A DNA stretch of 64,000 bases from Magicicada septendecula (lineage: Eukaryota > Arthropoda > Insecta > Hemiptera > Cicadidae), in contig CM068370.1 of the NCBI GenBank assembly GCA_034769895.1, forward strand, positions 36,981,031-37,045,030. The letters are read 5' to 3'. The first letter of the stretch is position 1; every line of letters starts with the position of its first letter. Shown in pieces: positions 43,605-56,145 of the stretch. The notes below the pieces were generated by a model. That model ran no database searches. It saw only the letters and a program-made list of their open reading frames with translations, and was not told the DNA's origin. The position numbers were made by a program, and so were the translations under genes.

Positions 43605-46600
43605 ATAGACTTGTTTCACTGTCAACGTACTCCGAATATGCATGCAATTATTTGTATAGTAATCAGAAATGTGTGTGAGAGAGACATTTTAATAATTTGT
43701 AGGTTGTATCTTACAATCATGAAAATTATTATTTAAACTGATAATTGTTTTATTAAAATCTTACAATGACGAAATATTATTATTTCATTGTTTACGATAT
43801 ATATTTAATGCAAAAAATGAATTTTTAAAATTACAATCGTCTGTATTTAAGTTCGTGTACACACATACAAATCGTTTGAATAAGGGAAATCTTCGAATAT
43901 GCATCCAATTATTTGTATAGTAATCAGAAATGTGTGAGAGAGACATTTTAATAATTTGCAGGTTGTATCTTACAATTACGAAAATTATTATACAATGTGT
44001 GTGTACACAAAACTTTTGAAAATACCTTATTTCAAGGAGATTTTTTTATGCGTAACACTTTACCACACACCCACACACACAGACTTGGCAGTATATTAAT
44101 TTCTAAATCGTAGTCAATGACTGTCATGTGTCAAAAAAGGACGCCACGAGGTAGGTGATAAATATATATTTCCTGGTGATTACATTTTAGTATCGCTAAT
44201 TACAATAATCCATAAGTAGCACGACGCTTATGTAAAACTGATGACAACTGTGTCTAGAGACAAAGAGAGAGGAGGGGAGAGAGAGTTGATATCGAAGTCG
44301 TCGTCAACAATTTACTATAATATAGTTTGAATTTCCCACCGAAGAAAAATGTTGACAGATCTGTTCTATACACACACACACACAATAATGCAGGATTGGT
44401 AACCCTGATCATATATTTTAATATACACTATAATACACACACATATCAAGTTTGAACCCATACATAGGTTGGTAAACCTGATCATATAGATTTAATATAC
44501 ATTGCGGATGCTGTGGTCCAGATACGCGAAAAAGTCGCGGATCTTGACACAGATCAGCGAAAAAGTCGCGGATGCTGTGGTCCAGTAGAAAGTGAAAGTG
44601 ATCTAGGCTCGCGAAAGGCGGCATATATTCACGGATATGCAAATCAATTTAATTAAAAAAATAAAAATATCAAATAAAAAAAATAAAAAAATTGGGAACG
44701 GCGGCATCTCTTTGATCTAGGCTCGCGAAAGGCTGCATATATTTGAACTTGGCGCGCGAAATTTTATTGGTGGAAATTCGCGGATGCTGCAGGTCCAGCT
44801 GATTGAAAGTGAAAGTGATCTAGGCTCGCGAAAGGCGGCATATATTCGCGGATATACAAATCAATTTAATTTAAAAAATAAAAATATCAAATTAAAAAAA
44901 TTTATTCGCGGAAATTCGCGGTCCAGTAGAAAGTGAAAGTAATTTAGGCTCGCGAAAGACGGCATATAAAAAATTATATTCGCGGAAATTAGAAAGTGAA
45001 AGTGATTTAGGCTCGCGAAAGGCTGCATATATTCGCGGATATGCAAATCAATTTAATTAAAAAAATAAAAATATCAAATTAAAAAAAATAAAAAAATTTA
45101 TTCGCGGAAATTCGCCTGTGTGTATGTATTTTAATAAATGTATATATATTACACACACTTTATTATTATTTGTATAACCCACTCCATAATAATTTGATCA
45201 TACACATACACGCGCACACACACATGTATTAAATTCAATAACACGCTTGATAATGCAAATAATTTTTACGTTTAAATAAAAATCTGCACATACATTAAAA
45301 TTAAATAAAATCTGTACAACTTACCAAAAAACTAGTATGTGCGTTGTCTACAGTCTAGAGTCTAGTTGTCTACAGGCGTACAAACAGTCTTTCAACTATT
45401 AAAAAACAGATGTAGAGATTTCACGATGTATCAGCACACGTTGGTGAGAAATTGCCACTATAAAAATACAGTAAGAATATATTTTCAGAAATTGTAATTT
45501 GATCATACACACACGCGTACACACACACACATGTATTAAATTCAATAAATAATGCACTTGATAATTTTTACGTTTAAATAAAATCTATACACTTACCAAA
45601 AGAAGATGTGTATACTGGAAGACAGTATCAGCCAAACTAGTATGTGCGTTGTCTACACTGAAGACGTACAAACAGTCTTTCAAAAGAAGATGTGTATACT
45701 GAAAGACACGTAATACGTGCAGTACAAGTCGACAAATAAGAAATTGCCGCTAACTTACTTAGCGTATATATAGTGTACTCTGTAGTGGGGAAAGCACGTG
45801 TGTGTGTGTGTGTGTGTGTGTCCGTTTTTAGAGTAATTACTGTAAGCGGTGTTAATGCTTGACAGGTGTCAAATTAGAAAGTAGAGTTGTCCGTTTTTAG
45901 AGTAAATACTTTATAATCCTAATCACTGCTAATGACTAGCAGGTGTGAAATTAGAATGTGGGACGTTGTACACAAGGTTAATGACCTCTGGTTTAATTTA
46001 GCGAATAATAACTATATCTAATTCAGTATCGTTGTGTGTATGTGTGTGTGTGTGTGCATAGACTTGTTTCACTGTCAACGTACTCCGAATATGCATGCAA
46101 TTATTTGTATAGTAATCAGAAATGTGTGTGAGAGAGACATTTTAATAATTTGTAGGTTGTATCTTACAATCATGAAAATTATTATTTAAACTGATAATTG
46201 TTTTATTAAAATCTTACAATGACGAAATATTATTATTTCATTGTTTACGATATATATTTAATGCAAAAAATGAATTTTTAAAATTACAATCGTCTGTATT
46301 TAAGTTCGTGTACACACATACAAATCGTTTGAATAAGGGAAATCTTCGAATATGCATCCAATTATTTGTATAGTAATCAGAAATGTGTGAGAGAGACATT
46401 TTAATAATTTGCAGGTTGTATCTTACAATTACGAAAATTATTATACAATGTGTGTGTACACAAAACTTTTGAAAATACCTTATTTCAAGGAGATTTTTTT
46501 ATGCGTAACACTTTACCACACACCCACACACACAGACTTGGCAGTATATTAATTTCTAAATCGTAGTCAATGACTGTCATGTGTCAAAAAAGGACGCCAC

Positions 46601-47568
46601 GAGGTAGGTGATAAATATATATTTCCTGGTGATTACATTTTAGTATCGCTAATTACAATAATCCATAAGTAGCACGACGCTTATGTAAAACTGATGACAA
46701 CTGTGTCTAGAGACAAAGAGAGAGGAGGGGAGAGAGAGTTGATATCGAAGTCGTCGTCAACAATTTACTATAATATAGTTTGAATTTCCCACCGAAGAAA
46801 AATGTTGACAGATCTGTTCTATACACACACACACACAATAATGCAGGATTGGTAACCCTGATCATATATTTTAATATACACTATAATACACACACATATC
46901 AAGTTTGAACCCATACATAGGTTGGTAAACCTGATCATATAGATTTAATATACATTGCGGATGCTGTGGTCCAGATACGCGAAAAAGTCGCGGATCTTGA
47001 CACAGATCAGCGAAAAAGTCGCGGATGCTGTGGTCCAGTAGAAAGTGAAAGTGATCTAGGCTCGCGAAAGGCGGCATATATTCACGGATATGCAAATCAA
47101 TTTAATTAAAAAAATAAAAATATCAAATAAAAAAAATAAAAAAATTGGGAACGGCGGCATCTCTTTGATCTAGGCTCGCGAAAGGCTGCATATATTTGAA
47201 CTTGGCGCGCGAAATTTTATTGGTGGAAATTCGCGGATGCTGCAGGTCCAGCTGATTGAAAGTGAAAGTGATCTAGGCTCGCGAAAGGCGGCATATATTC
47301 GCGGATATACAAATCAATTTAATTAAAAAAATAAAAATATCAAATTAAAAAAATTTATTCGCGGAAATTCGCGGTCCAGTAGAAAGTGAAAGTGATTTAG
47401 GCTCGCGAAAGACGGCATATAAAAAATTATATTCGCGGAAATTAGAAAGTGAAAGTGATTTAGGCTCGCGAAAGGCTGCATATATTCGCGGATATGCAAA
47501 TCAATTTAATTAAAAAAATAAAAATATCAAATTAAAAAAAATAAAAAAATTTATTCGCGGAAATTCGC
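37685..47568. repeat. Four tandem copies of a ~2.48-kb right-end unit
   Basis: Units start at CTGTGTGTATG: 37685, 40161, 42639 and 45116, with periods of 2476, 2478 and 2477 bp; the last unit ends at 47568. Each holds about 1 kb of subterminal sequence, TG/CA runs, then the inner part of the terminal inverted repeat. Identity is near complete, with few differences, for example a shortened TG run in unit 4 (near 46033-46056). Units 1-3 share variants (TTTAATTTAAAAAA; GTAATTTAGG) where unit 4 matches the left end. Each junction joins GCGGAAATTCGC to CTGTGTG with a base or so of microhomology. Confidence 0.95.
39041..39111 (-). repeat. Protease-gene-like fragment inside the inverted repeat (one of five)
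   Basis: Similar to 35018-35095 with the blocks AAAACTTTTGAAAATACCTT and TATGCGTAACACTTTACCAC. Equivalent positions are about 41519-41589, 43997-44067 and 46450-46520 on the right, and 23964-24034, inverted, on the left. It has indels relative to the gene, so it is not coding. Confidence 0.85.
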
Positions 47569-47712
47569 GGTCCTTTGGGATGCTGTGGTCCAGCGGTGGT
47601 GGGGAGAGCGTGGGAAAAAATCTTGGACCGTGGGAACGGCGGCATCTCTTTGATCTAGACCGTAGGAACGGCGGCATCCTTTGTTGGTCAGAACCGGTAT
47701 TTTCCCTCTACT
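46086..47712 (-). repeat. Polinton right terminal inverted repeat
   Basis: A 1,627-bp arm, inverted relative to 22988-24396. The extra length is an additional stretch of about 217 bp (near 47053-47270) with TTGAACTTGGCGCGCGAAAT and GATGCTGCAGGTCCAGCTGA, absent on the left but present in all four right units. The outermost 144 bp (47569-47712) is not part of the tandem unit. Confidence 0.9.
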
Positions 47713-47718
47713 CGTACC
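47713..47718. repeat. Polinton target-site duplication, right copy (CGTACC)
   Basis: Identical to 22982-22987, directly after CCCTCTACT. Confidence 0.93.
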
Positions 47719-48040
47719 CGTCCAAAACACTGGGGTATATTTCAGTTCGTGCATCCCCTATTTTACATTGCACTGAAAGATTTCTCATTTTGTCTGTTTT
47801 ACTAGTTAAACGTCTAACGTAACACAGGTGCGTTACCAAATATAATAGATTGATTATGAATATTATACCCTACAATATTTTATAGAGTTTAAATTAGCGC
47901 TGAAATTATCGACTGTCATGACTTTGGACTATTCAGGTTCATATATTTTAGGAATCTCAACTGTGATTGTCAGTTTTTATAATTGCACAATAGAAATGAG
48001 TTCTTAGTTTTGGCTCGACTTTTCGTGAGATAGATGTAGA
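47719..48040. other. Non-coding flank
   Basis: AT-rich; nothing recognised. Confidence 0.4.
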
Positions 48041-48044
48041 CAAA

Positions 48045-48580
48045 AAAAATAGAGAAGCTCAATCACATGTGTGGAACGATAAGAAGAACACTGAATGGAA
48101 AGGTCAGAAGAGATAGTCTTTTGAAATTTTATAAAATGATGGCAGTGCCGTGCGGCCTTCATGGCAGTGAGACTTGGGCACTGAACGCAAAGTCCCAAAA
48201 CCGGATACAGGCTAGGGAAATGAGATTTTTACGATTAGTACTAAGAGTATCACGGAGGGACCGGCTAAGAAATTATGATATGAGGACCATCCTTGGGATA
48301 TACAACCTGAACGAAAGGATAAAGCAATACAGACAGGATTGGACGGACCGTGAAACAAGAATGCATAATACAAGGGTACCAAAACAAATTTTGGTTTAAT
48401 ACCGAAAGAACGGCGAAATATTGGAAGACCAAAGAAGAGAGTCGGACCAAGGAGTGCGCAACGGATCGTAGCCTAGGGTCCACAGCCTGAAGAAGAAGAA
48501 GAAGAAGAAGAAGAAGAAGAAGAAGAAGAAGAAGAAGAAGAAGAAGAAGAAGAAGAAGAAGAAGAAGAAGAAGAAGAAAA
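48045..48580 (+). mobile_element. LINE 3' end with GAA tail, plus strand
   Basis: The frame 48067-48399 encodes MCGTIRRTLNGKVRRDSLL, MMAVPCGLHGSETWALN, RIQAREMRFLRLVLRVSRRD and RNYDMRTILGIYNLNERI, a LINE ORF2 C-terminus. It continues, with stops, to a GRP-type region and ends in AAG repeats (48490-48578, about 30 units). It is of the same type as the element at 10434. Confidence 0.8.
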
Positions 48581-48763
48581 CGCTCGATTTTTCGGCAGAC
48601 TGTATATCGGTTTGTCTAGTTACTGGTTAGGGAGATAACAATAACTGTGGAATGCATCAACTCTTCTCTTCTTACTCTATCAGGGACCAAGCAAATCACA
48701 TGTTCCGGTCCCAAATGAATGTACACTTCACCGACGCTTCCTAGTACTTCCTATACTTTGTTG

Positions 48764-49072
48764 TCAGAAAAGCGTGTTTTGCCAAACTTTCTTAGGAATC
48801 GTGTCATCTGGCGTCCTATTCAGGTGAGCAATCAATCCCTCTTTGTTCTCTGCAATACGATCTTGGATATTGGAAATGTTCAACTCTTTACGAACGTCTT
48901 CATTGGAGAGTCTATCCCTTTGTGTGCAGCCTTTAACAGATCTCAAGAATCTCATCTCCCATGCCTGTATTGCACTCAGAACCATACAAGTGTCAGAACC
49001 ATACAATAAGGCTGACACAGCCATTACCTTAGAAAATTTTAGTTGAATCTCTTGCTTTGTTCTTCTTGACAT
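48764..49072 (-). mobile_element. LINE ORF2 C-terminal fragment
   Basis: Minus-strand frame with KFSKVMAVSALLYGSDTC, WEMRFLRSVKGCTQRDRL and NEDVRKELNISNIQDRI, homologous to the fragment at 48045 but in opposite orientation and more diverged. No RT domain. Confidence 0.75.
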
Positions 49073-52027
49073 TGAAACCCCTACTTCATTTTGAGTAGTT
49101 AAAACAAAAAGAATATTTCTTTTTGTAAAGAGGGGTTACAAGTTAATTAAAACTAGGCTAAGGCCTAGAGAAGCTAAAAATTGCGCTGGATCCAGTAAGA
49201 CGGGACTTGCAATAAAAACTCAAGAATTAAATAATTAACAATGGTTTTATTATTCTATCTCATAATATTAATAACAAAAAACAACAGTGATTTAGAATTC
49301 CCCTTTTAAATGGTTAACTAAAGAAGTATACCCTCTCAACAAGGCCACCTGAAATATATTAACTGAGTCCATGAAAATAATTGCTATGTCACCATCAATG
49401 AATTGAAAATGTAAAATAATCATTAACCTCAAAATAAAACTCCCTTTAAACTATTTCTTAAAATATAAAATTTATATCATATGTTTCTTTTAAAATGCAT
49501 TATATAAATTGATGAAGGTAAATAATTTCATTCACAGTTACTATTAATAATTAAAATAATTATTCATCCAATTTAAATGAACTTTAAAGGTGACACTTAC
49601 TATACTTGTTAAATAAAATAATTAATTTAAAGAAATGATCAACCACGATTATTGAGATAGAATACTCGTCTACTGGTGTATATAAATTCTAATAATAATA
49701 AAATCCCTATATCCCGCCAAAAGTACAACAATGCATAATATTTATATATATATATATATATCCCCCAAAATGTACACAGAAATATACAGACATAACACGT
49801 TCCACAAGACAAATTACATATACAATAGTATACAAATACATAAAGGTCTCTTGCCACGCCCTTTTTTTATATTAGCCTTCTGGTGTATATAAATTCTAAA
49901 CTTCTTCTTTATAGGAATCCCAATTAGGATTAAAGATTTATTTCTATAAATGTACCCCCATGGTGTGGGTTACTTGCACGTCATGTGTATCATAAGGTAT
50001 TGCATACAAATGTCCCCAGAACATTAAAATTTAAAACCAAGTGCCTAAGTGGCTAAGTGCTAAAATACTTAATTAAGGTGAGAAATAAAAAATGTTTAAA
50101 ATAATTAACGCCCCCCAGTTACCATGATTAAAATAAAGAATTTATATAGACTAAAATAGGGCCAATTAATGAAAGGGAAAATTGCACAATATTAGCACCT
50201 TATATAAAAAAATACATTTGTGTGTCAGAGACGGACATGTTTCTTCAATTTATAACCAGTCTCAACAACCTTGTTTCAACAACCTTGTTTCGACAAACAA
50301 GTTGAAAAGTGTTTCGACATGCACAGCTTGGTTGAAACTAATTTAAAATAACACCTACCTCCCCAGTAATATTTTTATACAAATGACATAACCAGATTTT
50401 AAAAATAAGAGAAAATATATGTTTTTATGCATAGTAAATTAAACTTGAGAAAATGGGTAATAACAAAACTGACTTTAAATCTGTTTATAGCGAAAGTACT
50501 ATAAAGAAATGAGTGGAAATCTAAGTTGGATGCTGTGTTGTAGACATGTCAGTCTCTGAACTGACAATTTACTATACATGTATTGAAATTTACAATTAAT
50601 ACTTAGTGTTCACACTAAACTGTCCCATCAATTGGGGATCCAAATGAATGTATACTTGAACGGTAAAACTGATGATTATGTATAACTGGTGCCATGTTGA
50701 TTCTACGTGTGAATATAAATGGATATTTTTCACCTGCTTATATGTGCCCAGAAGGATGATCTTTTATTTATAGCGTGGCGATCTCATGATTGGCATGTTG
50801 TTGCGGCGGTTGTTCTCTTCGGTGTCGAGTGTGGAGCTTTTAAGATGTCATTTCGTTCAGTGGCAGCAGGACTTGTCTCTGTTCAGTGAACCCTATTGTC
50901 ACACATTACATCTTTAGTGAGAGACCACACACAAATGCCCCCACTGTTTGGACACCCTCCAAAATACATAAATAAAAACAACACCTAGTTATGTTGTACA
51001 TAATAAAACTTGGTAACATTATTTTGGCCAACATGCCTTACTTAAAAAGTTCTCTAACAATGATTCTTTATAACGCTTTATAACTTGAACCTCACTGAAT
51101 GTGAGTTGCTTTTGCAATACAATAATCTATCTTGGCTCTGTAACATCTTATGAACTTATTACTTTGAGTGAAATTGAGGTTACCACGTGGCGCAGAATTT
51201 ATTTAAAACACATAGTTTTTACTCCGTAGAATCTGAGAATACTATAACTTTGAATGTGACATGATTTACGTTTAAAACGTGCCTGAGTAAGTTCCCATTT
51301 ATATTTGTATAAAGTTTTACTGTCATTGTAGCAAAACTTTATACCACTTAATGACGACACATTGTGTAACAGGTTAAGTGCTCAACCGAATCTCGTTACA
51401 TCGGTGTTAATGAAAGTGTAAAATTAAATATATTGTGGTTATTGTACTTTAGGTATTAAAGCCGAGATTCTGACACTTCAATACTCAAGTTTTATTGGTT
51501 TATAAAAACTTTACGAACAATTACGTCTCACAATGCATGATTCAACAAGTGGGCACGCTTACTCAAGCTTACTAAAAAAACAGTTTCTCCTTTAAAAATT
51601 TAGTATATAATTAATATAATGAAATCAAAACTTACCGCAGTCATTAAGAAACTTATCTCATATTTAAAAGAAGTCGACGCTCGATTTTCACACCTCTCTC
51701 CACCGAAGAGATTTTCTACGAGGTCCTCAGCTAGGCTTCGATTTTGAGACAAGCCTTAACAGAAAATTTCCGTTCGTTGTCCGTTTGTAAGGAAATTCTC
51801 ACCAGGACGCAGCACTGTTTTAAAACTGCTGCAAAATCTCAGCAGATGGCGACACGGATCAAACAGTGAAAATTCGAAAACGGTAGCCTCTCCTATCCGC
51901 GGGTAGAGAGCAGCACTCCTTATTACATTAATTTTTGTACTGTCTTTACCGTCAAAAAAAAATGCCAATAAACTCGCGCTGAATCATTTGACTCAGCACA
52001 ACATCACTCGAAAAATGTTGGCACATA
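49073..52027. other. Long non-coding interval
   Basis: Nearly 3 kb of AT-rich sequence with TA repeats near 49740-49762. A short tandem repeat near 50270 repeats CAACAACCTTGTTTC, and a GC-richer patch lies at 51670-51910. No protein, RNA or repeat family recognised. Confidence 0.4.
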
Positions 52028-52031
52028 TTAA

Positions 52032-53493
52032 GGGGAGTAGGTCGTGGGCAGGGTAAAAAAAAAAAAAATTCGATTTTTCAAAAATGATGCTAAAAAATTC
52101 TCCATTTCTTTCTGTTTCAGAAAATGTATAACATCATATACTTAATTCACCATTTAATTGGAGAAAAAAAGTTTTGAATAGAATCGTGCGCTGTATGCAA
52201 CGGGTGAACTGAGTGCTCAACCCTAGCGCGACTTACTGACAACATTCCCCAATTGTTGTAGCATAGTTTTTGTTTCTAAGTCAATAATATTTCATTTTTC
52301 ATTTTGGCTAACCTGTAAGAAACAGACTCAACAGCTGATCTGGCGCATGCAAAAGCATGTAGGCTCTAGATTGCGGAGATTAAAAAAAGATATGAAAGGA
52401 GTAAAAATAAAAGATGGGAAGGTATTGACAAGTAAAGGAAGGTTCACTGACGAAGAAATAGACCAGCTTCAACAGTACTACGGACTAGCGATTAGGCAAA
52501 ACCTTATTAGTGTTGAAGCAATGAAGAAGGCGATCTGGTCGACTTACTTTCATAAATTGTCGTCAGACGAGAAACTGCATCATCAATTATGCCCTACCCA
52601 CGATGAAACATGGTATAAACATAGCAAAGCCCAACAGAAATGTGAAAAAAAACACACATATACATTCATTACCTGAAGCAGTTATGGATGTTGTGAAGCC
52701 AATATTCAGATTTATCAAATGTAAAACTACTGAAACGGAATAACCCAAAATCTCAATGAAAGTGTAAATGGAGTCATTTGGCAAAGGGTACAAAAAACAG
52801 TTTTTGTAGGCATCAAATGTAGGAACAACAAATGCAGTCCTCTGTTTTAATGATGGTTCTGTAGCAAAAGTAATTGCGCTTGAAGCCTTCGGCTTCCGTC
52901 CAGGTACACCAATGGTTGAAGGCCTGATGAAAATTGATGAGGAAAGAATACAAAAAGCTGACACTGAGGTGAGAGAAGAAGAACATAAAAAGAAAATAAT
53001 AAGAAGAAGGCTAATAACGAGGAAAAGAGAGGGCAGTGATAGTGCAGAATATTACTCTGGAGCATTTTAGTTTAAGTGTAAAGAGTAGACAGTCTTTTAA
53101 TCTCGTTTCTCCGAAAGTACAGTTATTTTAGTCTTTAGGTACTATTTGTTAACAAACTATTAAACCCATCAACTTCAAATTTCGCACAAGTCTTCCTTAT
53201 GGTACGGAGAGTAATTTTATGCACTTTGTTAAATATATTAACTTTTACCATACTTGACAATTTTTTGTATATTTAAAAATGTGCTTCAAAATAAAACCAA
53301 AATAAATTTTTTTCTCAAAAACTATTCAAGCTATTTTGTTCATTTAGCAAGAAACAGAGCAGGGTACTATGTTAAGTAAATGTAAAAACTTTCAAGTCAG
53401 TAGCTTCAATAGTTTTTTTTAAATAATGGTACGTAAGCATTGATGTGTTCTCCATATGATTAACATGGGAGTACCGCCCACGACCTCTTCCCA
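52032..53493 (+). mobile_element. Kolobok-like DNA transposon remnant with TTAA duplication
   Basis: Inverted ends of about 22 bp: the left starts GGGGAGTAGGTCGTGGGCAG, and the right end, reversed, reads TGGGAAGAGGTCGTGGGCGG. TTAA flanks both sides (52028-52031 and 53494-53497). The interior encodes a broken transposase. TTAA duplication together with this transposase type suggests Kolobok; piggyBac shares TTAA but not this protein. Confidence 0.7.
52347..53070 (+). pseudogene. Transposase remnant of the TTAA element
   Basis: The open part (52347-52676) reads GSRLRRLKKDMKGVKIKDGK, GRFTDEEIDQLQQYYGLAIR, AMKKAIWSTYFHKLSSDEK and HHQLCPTHDETWYKHSKAQ. Beyond the stop, other frames retain ITQNLNESVNGVIWQRVQKT near 52741-52800. 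The combination KKAIW..(F/Y)FHKLS(S/T)DEK ... LCP ... TQNxNES is one I know from eukaryotic Mutator-like-domain transposases. Several frameshifts. Confidence 0.65.
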
Positions 53494-53497
53494 TTAA

Positions 53498-54200
53498 ATG
53501 AGACATGTGATCAACATTATACTCCACTTCATAAGCAATGCGACACCTGCTCTATGCTTCTATTATCCAATACAACCATATCCCGTAAAGGACATTTGCC
53601 ATAAATGCCATAGTTTTTTTATTCTGCACAGAAATTTTCATGTTGTAATTTGAACAGACTTGCTATAACTGGAACATTGATCTCTGGCGCTCGCATTCGT
53701 TATTTTGAATGATTACTTGGCCACCCGCAAACAGCATTGTATTCATGTATGTTATATTATTCACCTTTATTCCCGGAGCCACTCGCAATTTCCACTCTCA
53801 ACTATGTCATCAATATAGATATTAAGTAGTTTTAGAGACACGTTCCTCTCTAAAAGTACTGGAGGGTCTAGAAAATCCCACTATGTTCCTAGACCTGACG
53901 AAGGGAAAATCCTGATGTTCACCTCCCCGTGGTAGAGAGGGGGGGGGGGACGTTTGTATATCAAGCGGCAAACGAACACAGGGACCGAGTATCACCCGGG
54001 GTAAGATGATCCCCTCTATCCAATGGCCTCCTTGGAGGACTGATGAGCGGATACAGTACAGGGGACCCTACTGTCGTAGGGGTCAGAAATCACTTCTAAA
54101 GGCGGAGGAACAGAGGGGATAGCATATACGTCAACGTATGCAGAAAGCAAGGGGAAACCACTGCATTAAAGATCTGTTTAAGATATCCCTAGTATCAGCA
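53498..54200. other. Non-coding interval, possibly part of the adjacent LINE
   Basis: Includes a run of G at 53939-53950 and a GC-rich stretch (53880-54130) that may be upstream sequence of the LINE piece ending near 54385, but I see no motifs. Confidence 0.35.
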
Positions 54201-54204
54201 ACTC

Positions 54205-54385
54205 TATGAAACTGAAGGGAATAATCACAGAGGACGACCCCGTTTAGACTACACGAAACAGCTTATTGTCGATATGAACTGCACATCGTATTGTGAGTTG
54301 AAAAGAAAAGCAGAGAACCGTGAATAATGGCGAGCTGCTGCCAACCAGCCTATGGACTGCTAACCTAGGAGAGAGAGAGAGACAG
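54205..54385 (+). mobile_element. LINE 3' coding tail fragment
   Basis: A plus frame encodes RPRLDYTKQLIVDMNCTSYC followed by ELKRKAENRE and WRAAANQPMDC, with one stop, then GA repeats (about 54369-54381). The pattern GRPRLxYxKQIxxDxxCxxYxELKRKAxxRExWRxAxNQ is a LINE ORF2 end. Confidence 0.65.
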
Positions 54386-54430
54386 GCTAAAGCCTTGCTG
54401 CACTGATTTATGTAAATCTTTGTTGTTGAA

Positions 54431-56145
54431 TCCTCTCCTCTAGGCAATACGATACTTGTACAACAGTATAAGCTCTTTATAACAGCACAAGATGTTTAGG
54501 ATAACCCATCTTACACATAATGTCCCACAGAATGGATCTGTTAACTCTATCAAATCCTCTCCTCTAGACAATACGATACTTGTACAACAGTATAAGCTCT
54601 TTATAACAGTACAAGATGTTTAGGATAACCCATCTTACACATAATGTCCCACAGAATGGATCTGTTAACTCTATCAAATCCTCTCCTCTAGACAATACGA
54701 TACTTGTACAACAGTATAAGCTCTTTATAACAGCACAAGATGTTTAGGATAACCCATCTTACACATAATGTCCCACAGAATGGATCTGTTAACTCTATCA
54801 AATCCTCTCCTCTAGACAATACGATACTTGTACAACAGTATAAGCTCTTTATAACAGTACAAGATGTTTAGGATAACCCATCTTACACATAATGTCCCAC
54901 AGAATGGATCTGTTAACTCTATCAAATCCTCTCCTCTAGACAATACGATACTTGTACAACAGTATAAGCTCTTTATAACAGCACAAGATGTTTAGGATAA
55001 CCCATCTTACACATAATGTCCCACAGAACGGACCTGTTAACTCTATCAAATCCTCTCCTCTAGACAATACGATACTTGTACAACAGTATAAGCTCTTTAT
55101 AACAGCACAAGATGTTTAGGATAACCCATCTTACACATAATGTCCCACAGAATGGATCTGTTAACTCTATCAAATCCTCTCCTCTAGACAATACGATACT
55201 TGTACAACAGTATAAGCTCTTTATAAGAGCACAAGATGTTTAGGATAACCCATCTTACACATAATGTCCCACAGAATGGATCTGTTAACTCTATCAAATC
55301 CTCTCTTCTAGACAATACGATACTTGTACAACAGTATAAGCTCTTTATAACAGCACAAGATGTTTAGGATAACCCATCTTACACATAATGTCCCACAGAA
55401 CGGATCTGTTAACTCTATCAAATCCTCTCCTCTAGACAATACGATACTTGTACAACAGTATAAGCACTTTATAACAGCACAAGATGTTTAGGATAACCCA
55501 TCTTACATATAATGTCCCTCAGAACGGTTCTGTTAACTCTATCAAATCCTCTCCTCTAGACAATACGATACTTGTACAACAGTATAAGCTCTTTATAACA
55601 GCACAAGATGTTTAGGATAACCCATCTTACACATAATGTCCCACAGAATGGATCTGTTAACTCTATCAAATCCTCTCCTCTAGACAATACGATACTTGTA
55701 CAACAGTATTAGCTCTTTATAACAGCACAAGATGTTTAGGATAACCCATCTTACATATAATGTCCCACAGAACGGATCTGTTAACTCTATCAAATCCTCT
55801 CCTCTAGACAATACGATACTTGTACAACAGTATAAGCTCTTTATAACAGCACAAGATGTTTAGGATAACCCATCTTACACATAATGTCCCACAGAATGGA
55901 TCTGTTAACTCTATCAAATCCTCTCCTCTAGACAATACGATACTTGTACAACAGTATAAGCTCTTTATAACAGTACAAGATGTTTAGGATAACCCATCTT
56001 ACACATAATGTCCCACAGAATGGATCTGTTAACTCTATCAAATCCTCTCCTCTAGACAATACGATACTTGTACAACAGTATAAGCTCTTTATAACAGCAC
56101 AAGATGTTTAGCATAACCCATCTTACACATAATGCCCCACAGTTG
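54431..56145. repeat. 124-bp satellite array derived from a LINE RT segment (~14 copies)
   Basis: Head-to-tail units of 124 bp starting TCCTCTCCTCTAGACAATAC (54431, 54555, 54679, 54803, ...), nearly identical. Read on the minus strand, a unit begins with a segment encoding DRVNRSILWDI then MCKMGYPKHLV, the RT stretch that follows the catalytic Asp in the adjacent LINE at 56146-56447. The array therefore grew out of that gene. The period is not a multiple of three, so no frame spans units. Confidence 0.93.

Larger units (their letters stand above)
22988..47712. mobile_element. Polinton/Maverick (adintovirus-like) self-synthesising element
   Basis: A 24,725-bp element with inverted ends starting AGTAGAGGGAAAATACCGG, the AG start being typical, and a 6-bp target duplication. 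It encodes the full hallmark set: protein-primed family-B DNA polymerase, retroviral-type integrase, packaging ATPase, adenain-like protease, and minor and major capsid proteins. Extra genes are a PLA2-like protein, a fibre-like protein and a BIR protein. Genes at 25234-30857 run leftward and 30959-37477 rightward from a divergent promoter. Such elements replicate through their own polymerase and probably form virions. This copy has in-frame stops in two rightward genes and a startless protease, so it is likely recently inactivated. Confidence 0.95.

Noticed and set aside
23389..47095. Recurring 74-codon frame starting M(Y/H)IREYMPPFASLDHF, five copies
   Set aside because: Lies in non-coding modules of the terminal inverted repeat; it recurs because the DNA is duplicated. 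No codon-type conservation and no homologue recognised.
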